This document shows, piece after piece, positions 8,633 through 17,267 of a DNA stretch of 64,000 bases (position 1 is the first letter of the stretch; every line of letters starts with the position of its first letter). The position numbers were made by a program, and so were the translations under genes. The DNA comes from Cellulomonas aerilata (GTDB lineage: Bacteria; Actinomycetota; Actinomycetes; Actinomycetales; Cellulomonadaceae): positions 248,001 to 312,000 of the forward strand of contig NZ_BJYY01000001.1 of the NCBI RefSeq assembly GCF_007991755.1, read 5' to 3'. Below the pieces are notes generated by a model. The model was not told the origin of the DNA, searched no databases, and worked only from the letters and a program-made list of their open reading frames with translations.

Positions 8633-9996
8633 GCGCCGGTGACCATCCAGCGCGAGCCGCGCGCCCGCAGGCCCGTGGCGACCGCGCGCGCCGCCATGAA
8701 GACGCCCGCGAACGCGACCCACAGCCACGCCAGCCCCGTGGTCCCCCCGGTCGTCGCGCCCGCCGTCGCATCCGGCGCCCACACCGCGACCGCCCAGGCC
8801 GCGGGCGCGTACGCGACCAGGGTGACCATCCCGGCCGCGGCGAGGTACCGGCCGTCGCCGGCGCCGATGAGCACGCCGTCGAGCACGAAGACCCAGCCCG
8901 CGACCGGCATGAACAGGGCCGCGACCAGCAGCCCGGCGGTGGCGGCGGACCGGACCGCGGGGTCGTCGGTGAACGCGGCCGGCAGCGCCCAGGCGGAGGC
9001 GGCGACCGCGACCCCCAGGACGACGCCGGTGCCCGTGCCCCACTGCAGCGTGCGGTGCAGCACCGCGCGGGTGGCCGTCACGTCGTCGGCGCCGAGCGAG
9101 CGCCCGACGAGCGCCTGCGCGGCGATGGCCAGGGCGTCCAGGGCGAACGCGGTCAGGCCCCAGACCGCCGCGACGACCTGGTGCCCGGCGAGCGCCGCGG
9201 GTCCCAGGCCCGTGGCGACCACGGCCGTGAGCAGGATCGCGGCGCGCAGGGAGAGCGTGCGCAGCAGCAGCGGCGCACCGGCCCGCGCGCCCGCCACGAC
9301 GCCGCCCAGGGCCGGGGCCACCGAGGCACCGGCGCTCACCGCACCGCGGACGACCACGACGGTCAGCACGGCCCCCATCGCGAGCTGGGTGAGGGCCGTC
9401 CCCAGTCCCGACCCGGCGATGCCCAGGCCGGCGCCCAGCACGAGCGCGACGTTGAGGACGGCGTTGACGACGGCGCCGCCGGCCGCCGTCCACAGGGGGG
9501 TGCGGGTGTCCTGCAGGCCGCGCAGCGCGCCGGTGGCCGCGAGGACGAGCAGCATGCCGGGCAGCCCGGGGGCCGACCAGCGCAGGTAGGCGACGGCCTG
9601 GCCGGTGACGTCGCCCCGCGCGCCCAGGGCGGTCACCACCCACGGGGCGGTGAGCACGAGGGCCACGGCCAGGACGGTCCCCAGGCCGGCAGCCAGCCAC
9701 ATGCCGTCCACGCCGAGGGTGAGCGCGCCGCGGACGTCCCCGGCACCCAGCCGCCGCGCCACCGCCGCGGTGGTGGCGTAGGCGAGGAAGACGCACAGCC
9801 CCACGACGGTGAGCAGCACGGTCGACGCCAGCGCGAGCCCGGCCAGCGGCGCCGTCCCCAGCCGGCCGACGACGGCCGAGTCGACCAGCACGAACAGCGG
9901 CTCCGCGACGAGGGCACCGAGCGCCGGGACGGCCAGGGCGAGGATGCGGCGATCGAGTGCGCGGTCGGGGCGTCCACGCCTTGGATCGTCCGCCAC
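8629..9996 (-). CDS. MATE family efflux transporter (DinF-like)
   Basis: 455 residues with about 12 hydrophobic helices in two homologous halves. The N-terminal RRILALAVPALGALVAEPLFVLVDSAVVGRLG is the characteristic MATE/DinF opening, and the second half contains GHQVVAAVWGLTAFALDALAIAAQALVGRSLG. It probably exports cationic drugs or metabolites using an ion gradient. The GTG start is preceded by GGAGAAA. Its stop overlaps the possible GTG of the phosphotransferase pseudogene, so both were once one transcript. Divergent from dnaB, sharing a 286-bp intergenic region. Confidence 0.92.
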   Translation of the reverse strand: MADDPRRGRPDRALDRRILALAVPALGALVAEPLFVLVDSAVVGRLGTAPLAGLALASTVLLTVVGLCVFLAYATTAAVARRLGAGDVRGALTLGVDGMWLAAGLGTVLAVALVLTAPWVVTALGARGDVTGQAVAYLRWSAPGLPGMLLVLAATGALRGLQDTRTPLWTAAGGAVVNAVLNVALVLGAGLGIAGSGLGTALTQLAMGAVLTVVVVRGAVSAGASVAPALGGVVAGARAGAPLLLRTLSLRAAILLTAVVATGLGPAALAGHQVVAAVWGLTAFALDALAIAAQALVGRSLGADDVTATRAVLHRTLQWGTGTGVVLGVAVAASAWALPAAFTDDPAVRSAATAGLLVAALFMPVAGWVFVLDGVLIGAGDGRYLAAAGMVTLVAYAPAAWAVAVWAPDATAGATTGGTTGLAWLWVAFAGVFMAARAVATGLRARGSRWMVTGA

Positions 9997-10004
9997 ACTT
10001 TCTC

Positions 10005-10122
10005 CCGTCCACAGCGTGTGTCCTGCGTCTGCGCCGCTCAGGTGCGCTGTCCGACGGCGCCGTCCACCTTATCCACAGCGCTGTCCACCGCCTGTGCACA
10101 CAGGCCGCGCGGGGCGTCCACA
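10005..10122. promoter_or_regulatory. Cluster of DnaA-box-like 9-mers upstream of dnaB
   Basis: One perfect DnaA box, TTATCCACA (10069-10077), is flanked by CCGTCCACA (10005-10013), CTGTCCACC (10081-10089) and GCGTCCACA (10114-10122), plus TGTGCACA at 10093-10100. All lie on the plus strand in the gap between the MATE gene and dnaB. Sites of this form bind DnaA. Because no dnaA or dnaN is adjacent, transcriptional control of dnaB or DnaA titration is likelier than an origin. TCCAC is common in GC-rich DNA, so only the perfect box is strong on its own. Confidence 0.45.
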
Positions 10123-10282
10123 GCCGGTCCCCAAGCCGGTCAACAGGGCCGTTTGGTGGCCGTCCGCGCACCCCATAGCCTCGCCGAGGCGCGGGGCCGG
10201 GGGGCCGGGTCGCGGCGGCACCAGCATGTGGGTGCCCGCCGGTAGAACGTCTGCACGACCCGAACCCGAAGGCTGGAGTGGC

Positions 10283-11653
10283 ATGTCGATCGACGAGCTG
10301 GAGCAGGGATACCGGCCGGCGGCCAACGCCGGTGGGTTCGACCGGACCCCTCCGCAGGACGTCGCGGCCGAGCAGAGCGTGCTCGGCGGCATGATGATCT
10401 CCAAGGACGCGATCGCGGACGTCGTCGAGCAGCTGCGCGGCACGGACTTCTACCGGCCGGCGCACGAGGTGATCTACGACGCGATCCTCGACCTCTACGG
10501 GCGCGGCGAGCCCGCCGACGCGGTGACCGTCTCCGCCGAGCTCGTCAAGCGCGGCGAGATGGGCCGGGTGGGCGGCGCCCCGTACCTGCACACGCTCATC
10601 TCGATGGTGCCGACGGCAGCCAACGCCGGGTACTACGCGCGCATCGTGCGCGAGCGGGCCGTGCTGCGCCGGCTCGTGGAGGCCGGGACGCGGATCGTCC
10701 AGCTCGGGTACGCGACCGACGGCGGCGACGTCGACGACATCGTCAACAACGCCCAGGCGGAGGTCTACGCGGTCACCGAGCGCCGGACCGCGGAGGACTA
10801 CCTGCGCCTGGGCGAGGTCATCGGCGGGACCGTCGACGAGATCGAGGCGGCCGGCAACCGCGGCGAGGGCATGATCGGGGTGCCTACGGGCTTCGCCGAC
10901 CTGGACCGCCTGACGAACGGCCTGCACCCGGGGCAGATGATCGTCCTGGCCGCGCGCCCCGCCATCGGCAAGTCGACGCTCGGCCTGGACATCGCGCGCT
11001 CGGCGTCCATCAAGCACGGCCAGACCAGCGTCGTGTTCTCCCTGGAGATGAGCCGCAACGAGATCACGATGCGCCTGCTGTCCGCCGAGGCCCGCATCCA
11101 CCTGCAGAAGATGCGCAACGGCTCCATGGGCGAGGACGACTGGCAGAAGCTGGCCGGGACGATGGGCAAGATCTCCGAGGCGCCGCTGTTCATCGACGAC
11201 TCGCCCAACATGTCGCTGATGGAGATCCGCGCCAAGTGCCGGCGGCTCAAGCAGAAGCACGACCTCAAGCTCGTGGTCATCGACTACCTGCAGCTGATGT
11301 CCTCGGGCAAGCGGGTCGAGTCCCGCCAGCAGGAGGTCTCGGAGTTCTCCCGTGCCCTCAAGCTGCTCGCCAAGGAGCTCGAGGTCCCCGTCATCGCGAT
11401 CAGCCAGCTGAACCGTGGCCCCGAGCAGCGCACCGACAAGCGGCCCGCGATGAGCGACCTGCGCGAGTCCGGGTCCATCGAGCAGGACGCCGACATGGTG
11501 ATCCTCCTGCACCGCGAGGACGCCTACGAGCGTGAGTCGCCGCGCGCGGGCGAGGCGGACCTCATCGTCGCCAAGCACCGCAACGGCCCCACGGACGTCA
11601 TCACGGTCGCGTTCCAGGGGCACTACTCGCGCTTCGTCGACATGGCGAGCTGA
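10283..11653 (+). CDS. dnaB: Replicative DNA helicase DnaB
   Basis: 456 residues. An N-terminal helical domain (PPQDVAAEQSVLGGMM at about 23-38) is followed by the RecA-like helicase domain with Walker A ARPAIGKST (224-232), a Walker B segment in LKLVVIDYLQLMS, and the late motifs SQLNRGPEQRTDKRPAMSDLRESGSIEQDAD and VAKHRNGPT. It forms the hexameric 5'-3' helicase at the fork. Walker A departs slightly from the usual GRPGxGKS. No intein interrupts the gene, unlike several mycobacterial dnaB genes. The ATG follows GGAG. Its position after rplI is the usual actinobacterial arrangement. Confidence 0.97.
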   Translation: MSIDELEQGYRPAANAGGFDRTPPQDVAAEQSVLGGMMISKDAIADVVEQLRGTDFYRPAHEVIYDAILDLYGRGEPADAVTVSAELVKRGEMGRVGGAPYLHTLISMVPTAANAGYYARIVRERAVLRRLVEAGTRIVQLGYATDGGDVDDIVNNAQAEVYAVTERRTAEDYLRLGEVIGGTVDEIEAAGNRGEGMIGVPTGFADLDRLTNGLHPGQMIVLAARPAIGKSTLGLDIARSASIKHGQTSVVFSLEMSRNEITMRLLSAEARIHLQKMRNGSMGEDDWQKLAGTMGKISEAPLFIDDSPNMSLMEIRAKCRRLKQKHDLKLVVIDYLQLMSSGKRVESRQQEVSEFSRALKLLAKELEVPVIAISQLNRGPEQRTDKRPAMSDLRESGSIEQDADMVILLHREDAYERESPRAGEADLIVAKHRNGPTDVITVAFQGHYSRFVDMAS

Positions 11654-11754
11654 CCAGCCCGGACGAGTCGTCTCACGCGGCGCCGGCGGCTGCCGATGAG
11701 CACGGCGACCCGGCGGACGCGCCGGAGCCCGACGGACCCCGGGGAGGGACGACG

Positions 11755-13356
11755 ATGAGCAGCGGCCTGCGTGCGCCGACCCCTGCGTCCCGCGGCGCGC
11801 TCGTCCCGGTGAGCGAGTTCGGCACGTTCGACGCCCTGGCCGAGGACGCCTACGCCCTGTACATCGACGGGTTCTCCGAGCGCGCCCTGCACCTGTGCCG
11901 CACCTGGCTCACGCTCAGCCGCGCTGCCGACGACGTCGTGACGACCCGCTACCTGCAGTACATCGCCGCCATCGCCCTGCAGGACCTCGGCCGCCACGCC
12001 GAGGCCGTCGACCAGGCGACCGAGCTGACCACCGACCTCGGCGACGACCCGGACCCGGTGTGGCGCGCCAAGGCGCTGTCGGTCGTGGCGGAGTCGTGCG
12101 CCCGCCTCGGTGAGCACGGTCGCGCCATCGCGGCGATGGCGGAGGCCGACTGGCTCGTGACGGCGATGCCCTCCGGCTCCTACGGACGCCTGTCGGCGAC
12201 CATGGGCGTCGCCCTGGCGATGCGCTCGCTGAACCTGCTCGAGCAGGCCGACGTCCTGCTGCTCGACCTCCAGGGGACCGGGCCGGCCGAGGTGAACGTC
12301 CTGCTCTGCCTGGAGTGGGGGCTGCTCAGCGCCTACTGGGGGACCGCCCTGCAGGTCATCGACCGCGAGCGCGAGGCCGCGGTCCACTTCGCGCTGGCGG
12401 CGCAGCGCGCCGTGCGCACCCGCCGGATGGCCGCCGACGAGGGGCTCGAGCAGATGGTGGCCCGCGCCGAGGTCCTCGAGGCGTACGCGACGATGAACCT
12501 GGGGCTGCTCGACCTCGCCGCCGCCCGTGCCCGGGCCGCCTCGGAGCGGTTCAGCGCGCGCCTGGAGCTCGTCGAGACCTACCTGATGCACCTCGTGCTC
12601 GGTCGCGCGGCCGTGGCCGCCGGGCGCCTGGACGAGGCCCGCCACCTGCTCGCCGCCGTGGAGACCCGCGCGACCCAGGCCGGACGTGAGGTGTGGTCGG
12701 TCGCCGCCACGGCGGCGCTCGCCGACGTCCACCAGCTGGTCGCCGGCCCGCACGAGGGGCTCGAGCTGTGGCGCGCGGTGGCGCGGACGGCGCTCGACCG
12801 CAGCTGGTCCGAGCGCGAGGGACGCTTCGCCGCCCTGCGTGACCGCAACCACCTGCGCGAGCTCGCCGACCGGACGGACCGGATGGGCCGAGCCGTCGTG
12901 GAGGACCCCCTCACGGGCCTGGGCAACCGGCGCGTGCTCGACGGTCCCACGGGGGGCACCGCCGAGCTGGTGGCCGCGGTGTTCATCGACGTCGACGACT
13001 TCAAGCACGTCAACGACGACTTCTCGCACGCGGTCGGTGACCGGGTGCTGCGCGAGGTCGCCGGGATCCTGCGGCACGTGTCACGGGTGGACGACCAGCT
13101 CATCCGGTTCGGCGGGGACGAGTTCCTGGTCCTGTGCCGCGGGAGCGTCGAGGGTGCCGCGGAGCTCGCGCACCGCGTCCACCGCACGGTACGGGGTCAC
13201 TCGTGGGGTCGGGTGGCGCCGGGCCTGTCGGTCACGGTGTCCGTGGGCGTCGGCCTGCTCGACGGCACCTCGAGCGTCTCCCTGCTCGCGGCCGACGGCG
13301 CCCTGCTGTCGGCCAAGCGTGCGGGGCGCGACCGGGTCGTCGTCGACGTCGTCTGA
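11755..13356 (+). CDS. Diguanylate cyclase with N-terminal TPR-like helical domain
   Basis: 533 residues. Residues about 20-370 are Ala-rich helical hairpins of TPR type (LYIDGFSERALHLCRTWL, LGRHAEAVDQATEL). The GGDEF domain starts at DPLTGLGNRR (384-393) and has the active site GGDEF (453-457), so it should make cyclic di-GMP from two GTP. An RxxD inhibitory site, RVDD (444-447), lies exactly five residues before GGDEF, implying product feedback. There is no membrane segment or EAL domain, so it is a cytoplasmic enzyme probably controlled by a partner bound to the TPR region. The ATG follows GGGAGGGAC. Confidence 0.93.
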   Translation: MSSGLRAPTPASRGALVPVSEFGTFDALAEDAYALYIDGFSERALHLCRTWLTLSRAADDVVTTRYLQYIAAIALQDLGRHAEAVDQATELTTDLGDDPDPVWRAKALSVVAESCARLGEHGRAIAAMAEADWLVTAMPSGSYGRLSATMGVALAMRSLNLLEQADVLLLDLQGTGPAEVNVLLCLEWGLLSAYWGTALQVIDREREAAVHFALAAQRAVRTRRMAADEGLEQMVARAEVLEAYATMNLGLLDLAAARARAASERFSARLELVETYLMHLVLGRAAVAAGRLDEARHLLAAVETRATQAGREVWSVAATAALADVHQLVAGPHEGLELWRAVARTALDRSWSEREGRFAALRDRNHLRELADRTDRMGRAVVEDPLTGLGNRRVLDGPTGGTAELVAAVFIDVDDFKHVNDDFSHAVGDRVLREVAGILRHVSRVDDQLIRFGGDEFLVLCRGSVEGAAELAHRVHRTVRGHSWGRVAPGLSVTVSVGVGLLDGTSSVSLLAADGALLSAKRAGRDRVVVDVV

Positions 13357-13393
13357 TCGCCCGGGTCGTCGGCGGGTCGTCGGCGGCCCCGCG

Positions 13394-13630
13394 CTACCCC
13401 TCGCCCGGCGCCCGGAACTCGGGTGCGAGCTCACCGGCTCCCGGGTCCTGGGTGCCGTCGGGCGGCAGCGGGGCGCCGTCCTCGACCGCCAGCACGTAGC
13501 CCTGCGTCTGCTCCGGCGGTGCGCCTGCTGCGTCGTCGGGCAGGACGGTGTCCGGGTCGAGCGTGTGCTGCGGGACCTCCGCCTCGGCGGGGCTGCCCAG
13601 CGGGGCCAGGTCCTCGGGTGCGTCGCTCAT
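13394..13630 (-). CDS. Small acidic Pro-rich hypothetical protein
   Basis: 78 residues, rich in Asp, Glu, Pro and Ala (MSDAPEDLAPLGSPAEAEVP), without Cys, membrane segment or recognised domain; likely disordered. The ATG at 13630 has a reasonable ribosome site (GGGAGAGGA). Codon use fits a real gene, but support comes only from the frame and the ribosome site. It converges on the GGDEF gene and diverges from the class B penicillin-binding protein gene. Confidence 0.55.
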   Translation of the reverse strand: MSDAPEDLAPLGSPAEAEVPQHTLDPDTVLPDDAAGAPPEQTQGYVLAVEDGAPLPPDGTQDPGAGELAPEFRAPGEG

Positions 13631-13920
13631 GTCGGTCCTCTCCCGGTCTCGTGGTCGGCGGGTCAGTGGGTCGTCGGTGGTCGGGTGGTCGTCCGCGGCG
13701 GGGGCGTCGTGGGTCGAGCCGGCTGCAGCCGGCTCATCGTGGGCCGACGCCGGCCGGGGCGCACGCGGGGGCTGCCGGCCACCCCACGTCGTCGGTCGTG
13801 CGGCGTCCGTCCCCGGGTATCGCCGGCGTGCCGTGCCGTCGCAGCCGTGGCGGCCGTCGTCGGCCCGTTCGCCCCCTCCACGCCCGTCGGCCTCGCCCGG
13901 TCGGGCGACACCGCCTCCGC
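13631..13920. other. Intergenic stretch with a 20-bp perfect palindrome
   Basis: First part of a 467-bp gap with no convincing gene. It holds the perfect palindrome GAGCCGGCTGCAGCCGGCTC at 13716-13735 and otherwise GC-rich non-coding sequence with GGTCGTCGG-type short repeats. Any promoter for the upstream small gene or for the penicillin-binding protein gene must lie here or in the adjoining tandem repeat; none was recognised. Confidence 0.6.
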
Positions 13921-14097
13921 CTGGCGCGGGACATGGGTGGGACAGGGCACGCTTGCCCAGGGTCCGCGGCTGGCGCGGGACGTGGACGAGGCTGGGCAGG
14001 CTCGCCCGGAGTCTGCGGTGGGCGCGAGGCGTGGACGGGACAGGGCAGGCTTGCCCGGGGTCCGCGGTGGGTGCGGGACGTGAGGGGGACGCAGGGG
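13921..14097 (+). repeat. 49-bp tandem repeat, about 3.5 copies
   Basis: Three full 49-bp units (13921-13969, 13970-14018, 14019-14067) and a decayed partial fourth up to the start of the next gene. Each unit begins YKGGCGCGRGRC and contains a small inverted repeat GGGCAnGCTyGCCC and then the end TCYGCGG. Spacing is exactly 49 bp while the sequence has diverged by roughly 10-25 percent between units. It ends where the ribosome site GAGGGGG of the class B penicillin-binding protein gene begins, so it forms that gene's 5' region. Confidence 0.8.
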
Positions 14098-16233
14098 ATG
14101 AGGCCGGTGGCACAGCGGACGACGTGCACGGGGACGGACGGGGCGCCAGGACCGCGACGCCGGACGCCTCGGACCGGCGCGACCGCTCGCACGACCGCCG
14201 GCACGATCGTGGGCACCGCGGTCGGGACTACCGTCGCCGGCACCTCCGCCGCCGGTACCTCCGGCGGGACCACTGTCGCCGGCACCTCCGTCGGCGCGCC
14301 CTCCGCCGGCGCGACCCGGGGCGCCCGGCCGGTGGCGTGGCTGACGCTGTCGGCGCTGGCCCTGGGCACGCTCGTCGCCTGCACCCCTGACCGTCCGACC
14401 CCGGACGCGACCGCCGAGGCCCTCGCGGACGGGCTGGCCGCCTTCGACCTGGGCGACGTCCCGCTCGAGGGCGTTACCGGCGACGACGCGACCGCACAGG
14501 TCACCGCCGCGGTCGCGGGGCTGGACCCCTGGCACCCGACCGTGGAGGTCGCCGAGATCGCCGTCGCCGAGGACGGCCTCAGCGCGACCGCGGACCTCGA
14601 CGTCACCTGGGACGTCGACCCGACCGACAAGGACTGGACCTACACGACCCAGGCGCCGCTGGAGTACGTCGAGCCGGAGGACGGGGACGGACGCTGGCAG
14701 GTGCGCTGGTCACCAGCCCTGCTCGCGCCCGGACTCGCCGAGGGGGAGCTCCTCACCGTCCAGCGGACGCCCGCCGAGCGGGGTGTCGTCCTCGGGGCCG
14801 GTGGGGAGCCGATCGTGCAGCCCCGCCCGGTCCTGCGCCTGGGCGTCGACAAGACGAAGGTCGACCCGGCCGGCCAGGACGCGTCCGCGCGGGCCTTGGC
14901 CGCGATCGCCGGGATCGACCCCGAGGCGTTCGCCGGTCGCGTCGCCGCCGCCGGGCCGAAGGCCTTCGTCGAGGCGATCGTCGTGCGGGACGTGCCGCCG
15001 TTCGACGTCGACGTCGAGGCCGCGCGCGGCGTGCCCGGGGTGGGCGTGCTCTCCGACGAGATCCCGCTCGCGCCGACCCGGCAGTTCGCCCGCTCCGTGC
15101 TGGGGACCGTGGGCGAGGCGACCGCCGAGATCGTCGAGGCGTCCGAGGGAGCCGTCGCCGCGGGCGACCAGGCGGGGCTCTCCGGGCTGCAGCAGCAGTA
15201 CGACGCGCTGCTGCGGGGCACGCCGGGGCTGACGATCGCCACGACCGGCGCCCCCGGCGGCGGGACGCGTGACCTGTTCCGCACCGAGGTGGTCCCCGGC
15301 ACGCCGCTGCAGACGACGCTGGACGTCCGGCTGCAGCAGCTGGCCGAGTCGACCCTGGCCGGCGTCGGTCCGGCCAGCGCGATCGTCGCCGTGCGTCCCT
15401 CGAGCGGCGAGGTGCTGGCCGTGGCCAGCGGCCCGGGCGGTGAGGGGTACTCCACCGCGACCCTGGGGAAGTATCCGCCGGGGTCGACCTTCAAGGTGGC
15501 GACGTCGCTGGCGCTCGTGCGGGCCGGGATGACGCCGCAGAGCCCGATCGCGTGCCCGCCGACCGTCGGGGCCGACGGGCGGACGTTCCAGAACTACCCC
15601 GGCTACCCGGCCGACCAGCTGGGTGACATCACGCTGCAGCGGGCGATCGCCTGGTCGTGCAACACCGCGATGATCGGGGCGCGCGAGACGGTGGGGCAGG
15701 CGGCGCTCGCGGACGCCGCGGGCTCGCTCGGGCTCGGTCAGAGCGACGACGTCGGGTTCCCCGCCTTCCTGGGATCCGTGCCGGCCGAGGCCGAGGGCAC
15801 CGACCACGCCGCCTCGATGATCGGGCAGGGCCGCATCGAGGCGTCGCCGCTGGCGATGGCGGTCATGGCCGCGTCGGTCGCCGCCGGACGGACCGTGCGC
15901 CCCGTGCTCGTCGTCACCGGGGACCACGTGCCCGGCGCGACGACCGGGGCGCGCGTCCCCCTCTCGGCCGACGAGGCCGCGACGCTCGCGACCCTCATGC
16001 GCGGCGTGGTGACCGAGGGGTCCGCCGGCTTCCTGGCCGACGTCCCCGGCGAGCCGGTCGGCGCCAAGAGCGGCACCGCGCAGTACGGGACGCAGGACCC
16101 GCCCCGGAACCACGCGTGGATGATCGCGGTGCAGGGCGACCTCGCGGTGTCGGTCTTCGTGGAGGACGGCGACCTGGGGACCACCACCGCCGGGCCGCTG
16201 CTGGACGCGTTCCTCCGCGGTGCGGCCGCCTGA
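14098..16233 (+). CDS. Class B penicillin-binding protein (PBP2a-like, NTF2-like N-domain)
   Basis: 711 residues. A lipobox LVAC ends at Cys95 and is followed by an NTF2-like/MecA-N domain (about 105-220), a dimerisation domain (about 225-400) and a transpeptidase domain with STFK (463-466), SCN (520-522) and KSGTA (657-661, Ser replacing the usual Thr). It cross-links peptidoglycan outside the membrane. Residues 1-75 from ATG 14098 are odd: a Thr/Gly/Ala/Val repeat (GTSAAGTSGG, TVAGTSVG) before the hydrophobic segment, far longer than a normal lipoprotein signal. The ATG has GAGGGGG before it, but GTG 14332 (MAWLTLSALALG) cannot be excluded as the start. Confidence 0.88.
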   Translation: MRPVAQRTTCTGTDGAPGPRRRTPRTGATARTTAGTIVGTAVGTTVAGTSAAGTSGGTTVAGTSVGAPSAGATRGARPVAWLTLSALALGTLVACTPDRPTPDATAEALADGLAAFDLGDVPLEGVTGDDATAQVTAAVAGLDPWHPTVEVAEIAVAEDGLSATADLDVTWDVDPTDKDWTYTTQAPLEYVEPEDGDGRWQVRWSPALLAPGLAEGELLTVQRTPAERGVVLGAGGEPIVQPRPVLRLGVDKTKVDPAGQDASARALAAIAGIDPEAFAGRVAAAGPKAFVEAIVVRDVPPFDVDVEAARGVPGVGVLSDEIPLAPTRQFARSVLGTVGEATAEIVEASEGAVAAGDQAGLSGLQQQYDALLRGTPGLTIATTGAPGGGTRDLFRTEVVPGTPLQTTLDVRLQQLAESTLAGVGPASAIVAVRPSSGEVLAVASGPGGEGYSTATLGKYPPGSTFKVATSLALVRAGMTPQSPIACPPTVGADGRTFQNYPGYPADQLGDITLQRAIAWSCNTAMIGARETVGQAALADAAGSLGLGQSDDVGFPAFLGSVPAEAEGTDHAASMIGQGRIEASPLAMAVMAASVAAGRTVRPVLVVTGDHVPGATTGARVPLSADEAATLATLMRGVVTEGSAGFLADVPGEPVGAKSGTAQYGTQDPPRNHAWMIAVQGDLAVSVFVEDGDLGTTTAGPLLDAFLRGAAA

Positions 16234-16289
16234 CCGCCGGTGCGCCACCGATGCGCCCGTCGGCCGTAGGGTCACGCCGTGAGCAGCCG

Positions 16290-16874
16290 ATGATCCGCCG
16301 TGCCCTGGCCCGCGCCTACTGGACCGTGAGCCCGTGGACCCACCGGTCGCAGCCGATCCCCCCGGACGGCACGGGCATCCTCGTCGGCGCCCCGCACACC
16401 TCCAACTGGGACTTCGTGCTCATGCTGGCGGTGACGTGGGAGCTCGGCCTGCACAGCCGGTTCCTGGGCAAGCGCTCGCTGTTCGCCGGCCCGATGGGCC
16501 CGCTCATGCGCGCGCTCGGCGGCATCCCGGTCGACCGCACCAACCCCGTCGGGCTCGTCGACGAGGTGGTCGCGCGGGTCAGGGCCGGGGAGCGGTTCTA
16601 CCTCGTCGTGACCCCGGAGGGCACCCGGGGGAAGGCCGAGTACTGGAAGTCCGGGTTCTACCGGATCGCCCGCGACACCGGCCTGCCGATCACCCTCGGC
16701 TACGTCGACCGCCGGACGATGACGGCCGGCCTCGGTCCCACGCTTCGGCCCTCCGGGGACGTCGCCGCCGACATGGACCGGATCCGCGCCTTCTACGCCG
16801 ACAAGTCCGGCATCCACCCGCAGGACGGCACCGAGCCGCGCCTGCGCGAGGAGGGCCAGCACCCGTCGGTGTGA
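16290..16874 (+). CDS. PlsC-like 1-acylglycerol-3-phosphate O-acyltransferase family protein
   Basis: 194 residues with the acyltransferase motif HTSNWD (HX4D) near residue 37 and PEGTRG near 114. It probably transfers an acyl chain to a lysophospholipid or similar acceptor at the inner membrane face. It is shorter than typical PlsC and belongs to the soluble short group found next to other genes in many bacteria. The ATG at 16290 was chosen from the family start; the frame is open upstream. It lies 56 bp after the penicillin-binding protein gene and may share its transcript. Confidence 0.88.
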   Translation: MIRRALARAYWTVSPWTHRSQPIPPDGTGILVGAPHTSNWDFVLMLAVTWELGLHSRFLGKRSLFAGPMGPLMRALGGIPVDRTNPVGLVDEVVARVRAGERFYLVVTPEGTRGKAEYWKSGFYRIARDTGLPITLGYVDRRTMTAGLGPTLRPSGDVAADMDRIRAFYADKSGIHPQDGTEPRLREEGQHPSV

Positions 16875-16954
16875 CCCGCGGGTGACCGCGGACGCGTCGC
16901 GGCCGCCGGGCCACCGGGACATGCTGGACGCCGGACCGACGGGCGGAGGAGCAG

Positions 16955-17254
16955 GTGGCGAAGAAGGTGGCACGGGCGGCGGTGGCCGCCTCGAGCCGGT
17001 GGACGGACCCCGACGGCATCCGCATGCCGGCCGGCGAGGTGCACGCCTGGGAGCGGGGGACCAACCAGACGGTCTGCGGGCTGCCGCTCAGCCGTGCCGA
17101 GCTGCAGAGGTTCCCGCACGTGGACTGGCAGGACGTGCAGCCGGCCACGGGCCGGCACGCCGACGAGGTCGGACGGGTGTGCCCGCGCTGCGCGGCGGGG
17201 ATGGGCGCGCGCCGGGACGAGCGCCCCTGGACGCGCCGGGACCCGCGGCCCTGA
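16955..17254 (+). CDS. Conserved small protein with possible zinc site
   Basis: 99 residues from GTG 16955, which follows GGAGGAG. The basic N-terminus MAKKVARAAVAASSRW is followed by WERGTNQTVCGLPLSRAEL and, near the C-terminus, VCPRCAAG. Three cysteines (one CxxC) plus histidines could bind zinc. The function is not recognised; such short proteins are frequent in Cellulomonas-like genomes. It converges on the next minus-strand gene with 13 bp between. Confidence 0.65.
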   Translation: MAKKVARAAVAASSRWTDPDGIRMPAGEVHAWERGTNQTVCGLPLSRAELQRFPHVDWQDVQPATGRHADEVGRVCPRCAAGMGARRDERPWTRRDPRP

Positions 17255-17267
17255 CGCGCCCGGGTCG

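Noticed and set aside
10005-10122. Chromosomal origin oriC
   Set aside because: DnaA-like boxes are present, but there is no dnaA, dnaN or long AT-rich unwinding region next to them.
7679-11623. A 1314-codon open frame on the minus strand
   Set aside because: It runs antisense to dnaB and through the MATE gene, with Arg/Ala/Gly/His-rich composition. GC-rich codons lack stops in shifted frames; it is a shadow, as are the 1277-, 1265-, 1177- and 1051-codon frames elsewhere.
10283-11653. Intein in dnaB
   Set aside because: The 456-residue product is continuous and of normal length, with no splice motifs.
13921-14067. CRISPR array
   Set aside because: The units are adjacent 49-bp tandem repeats without unique spacers, and no cas genes are present.
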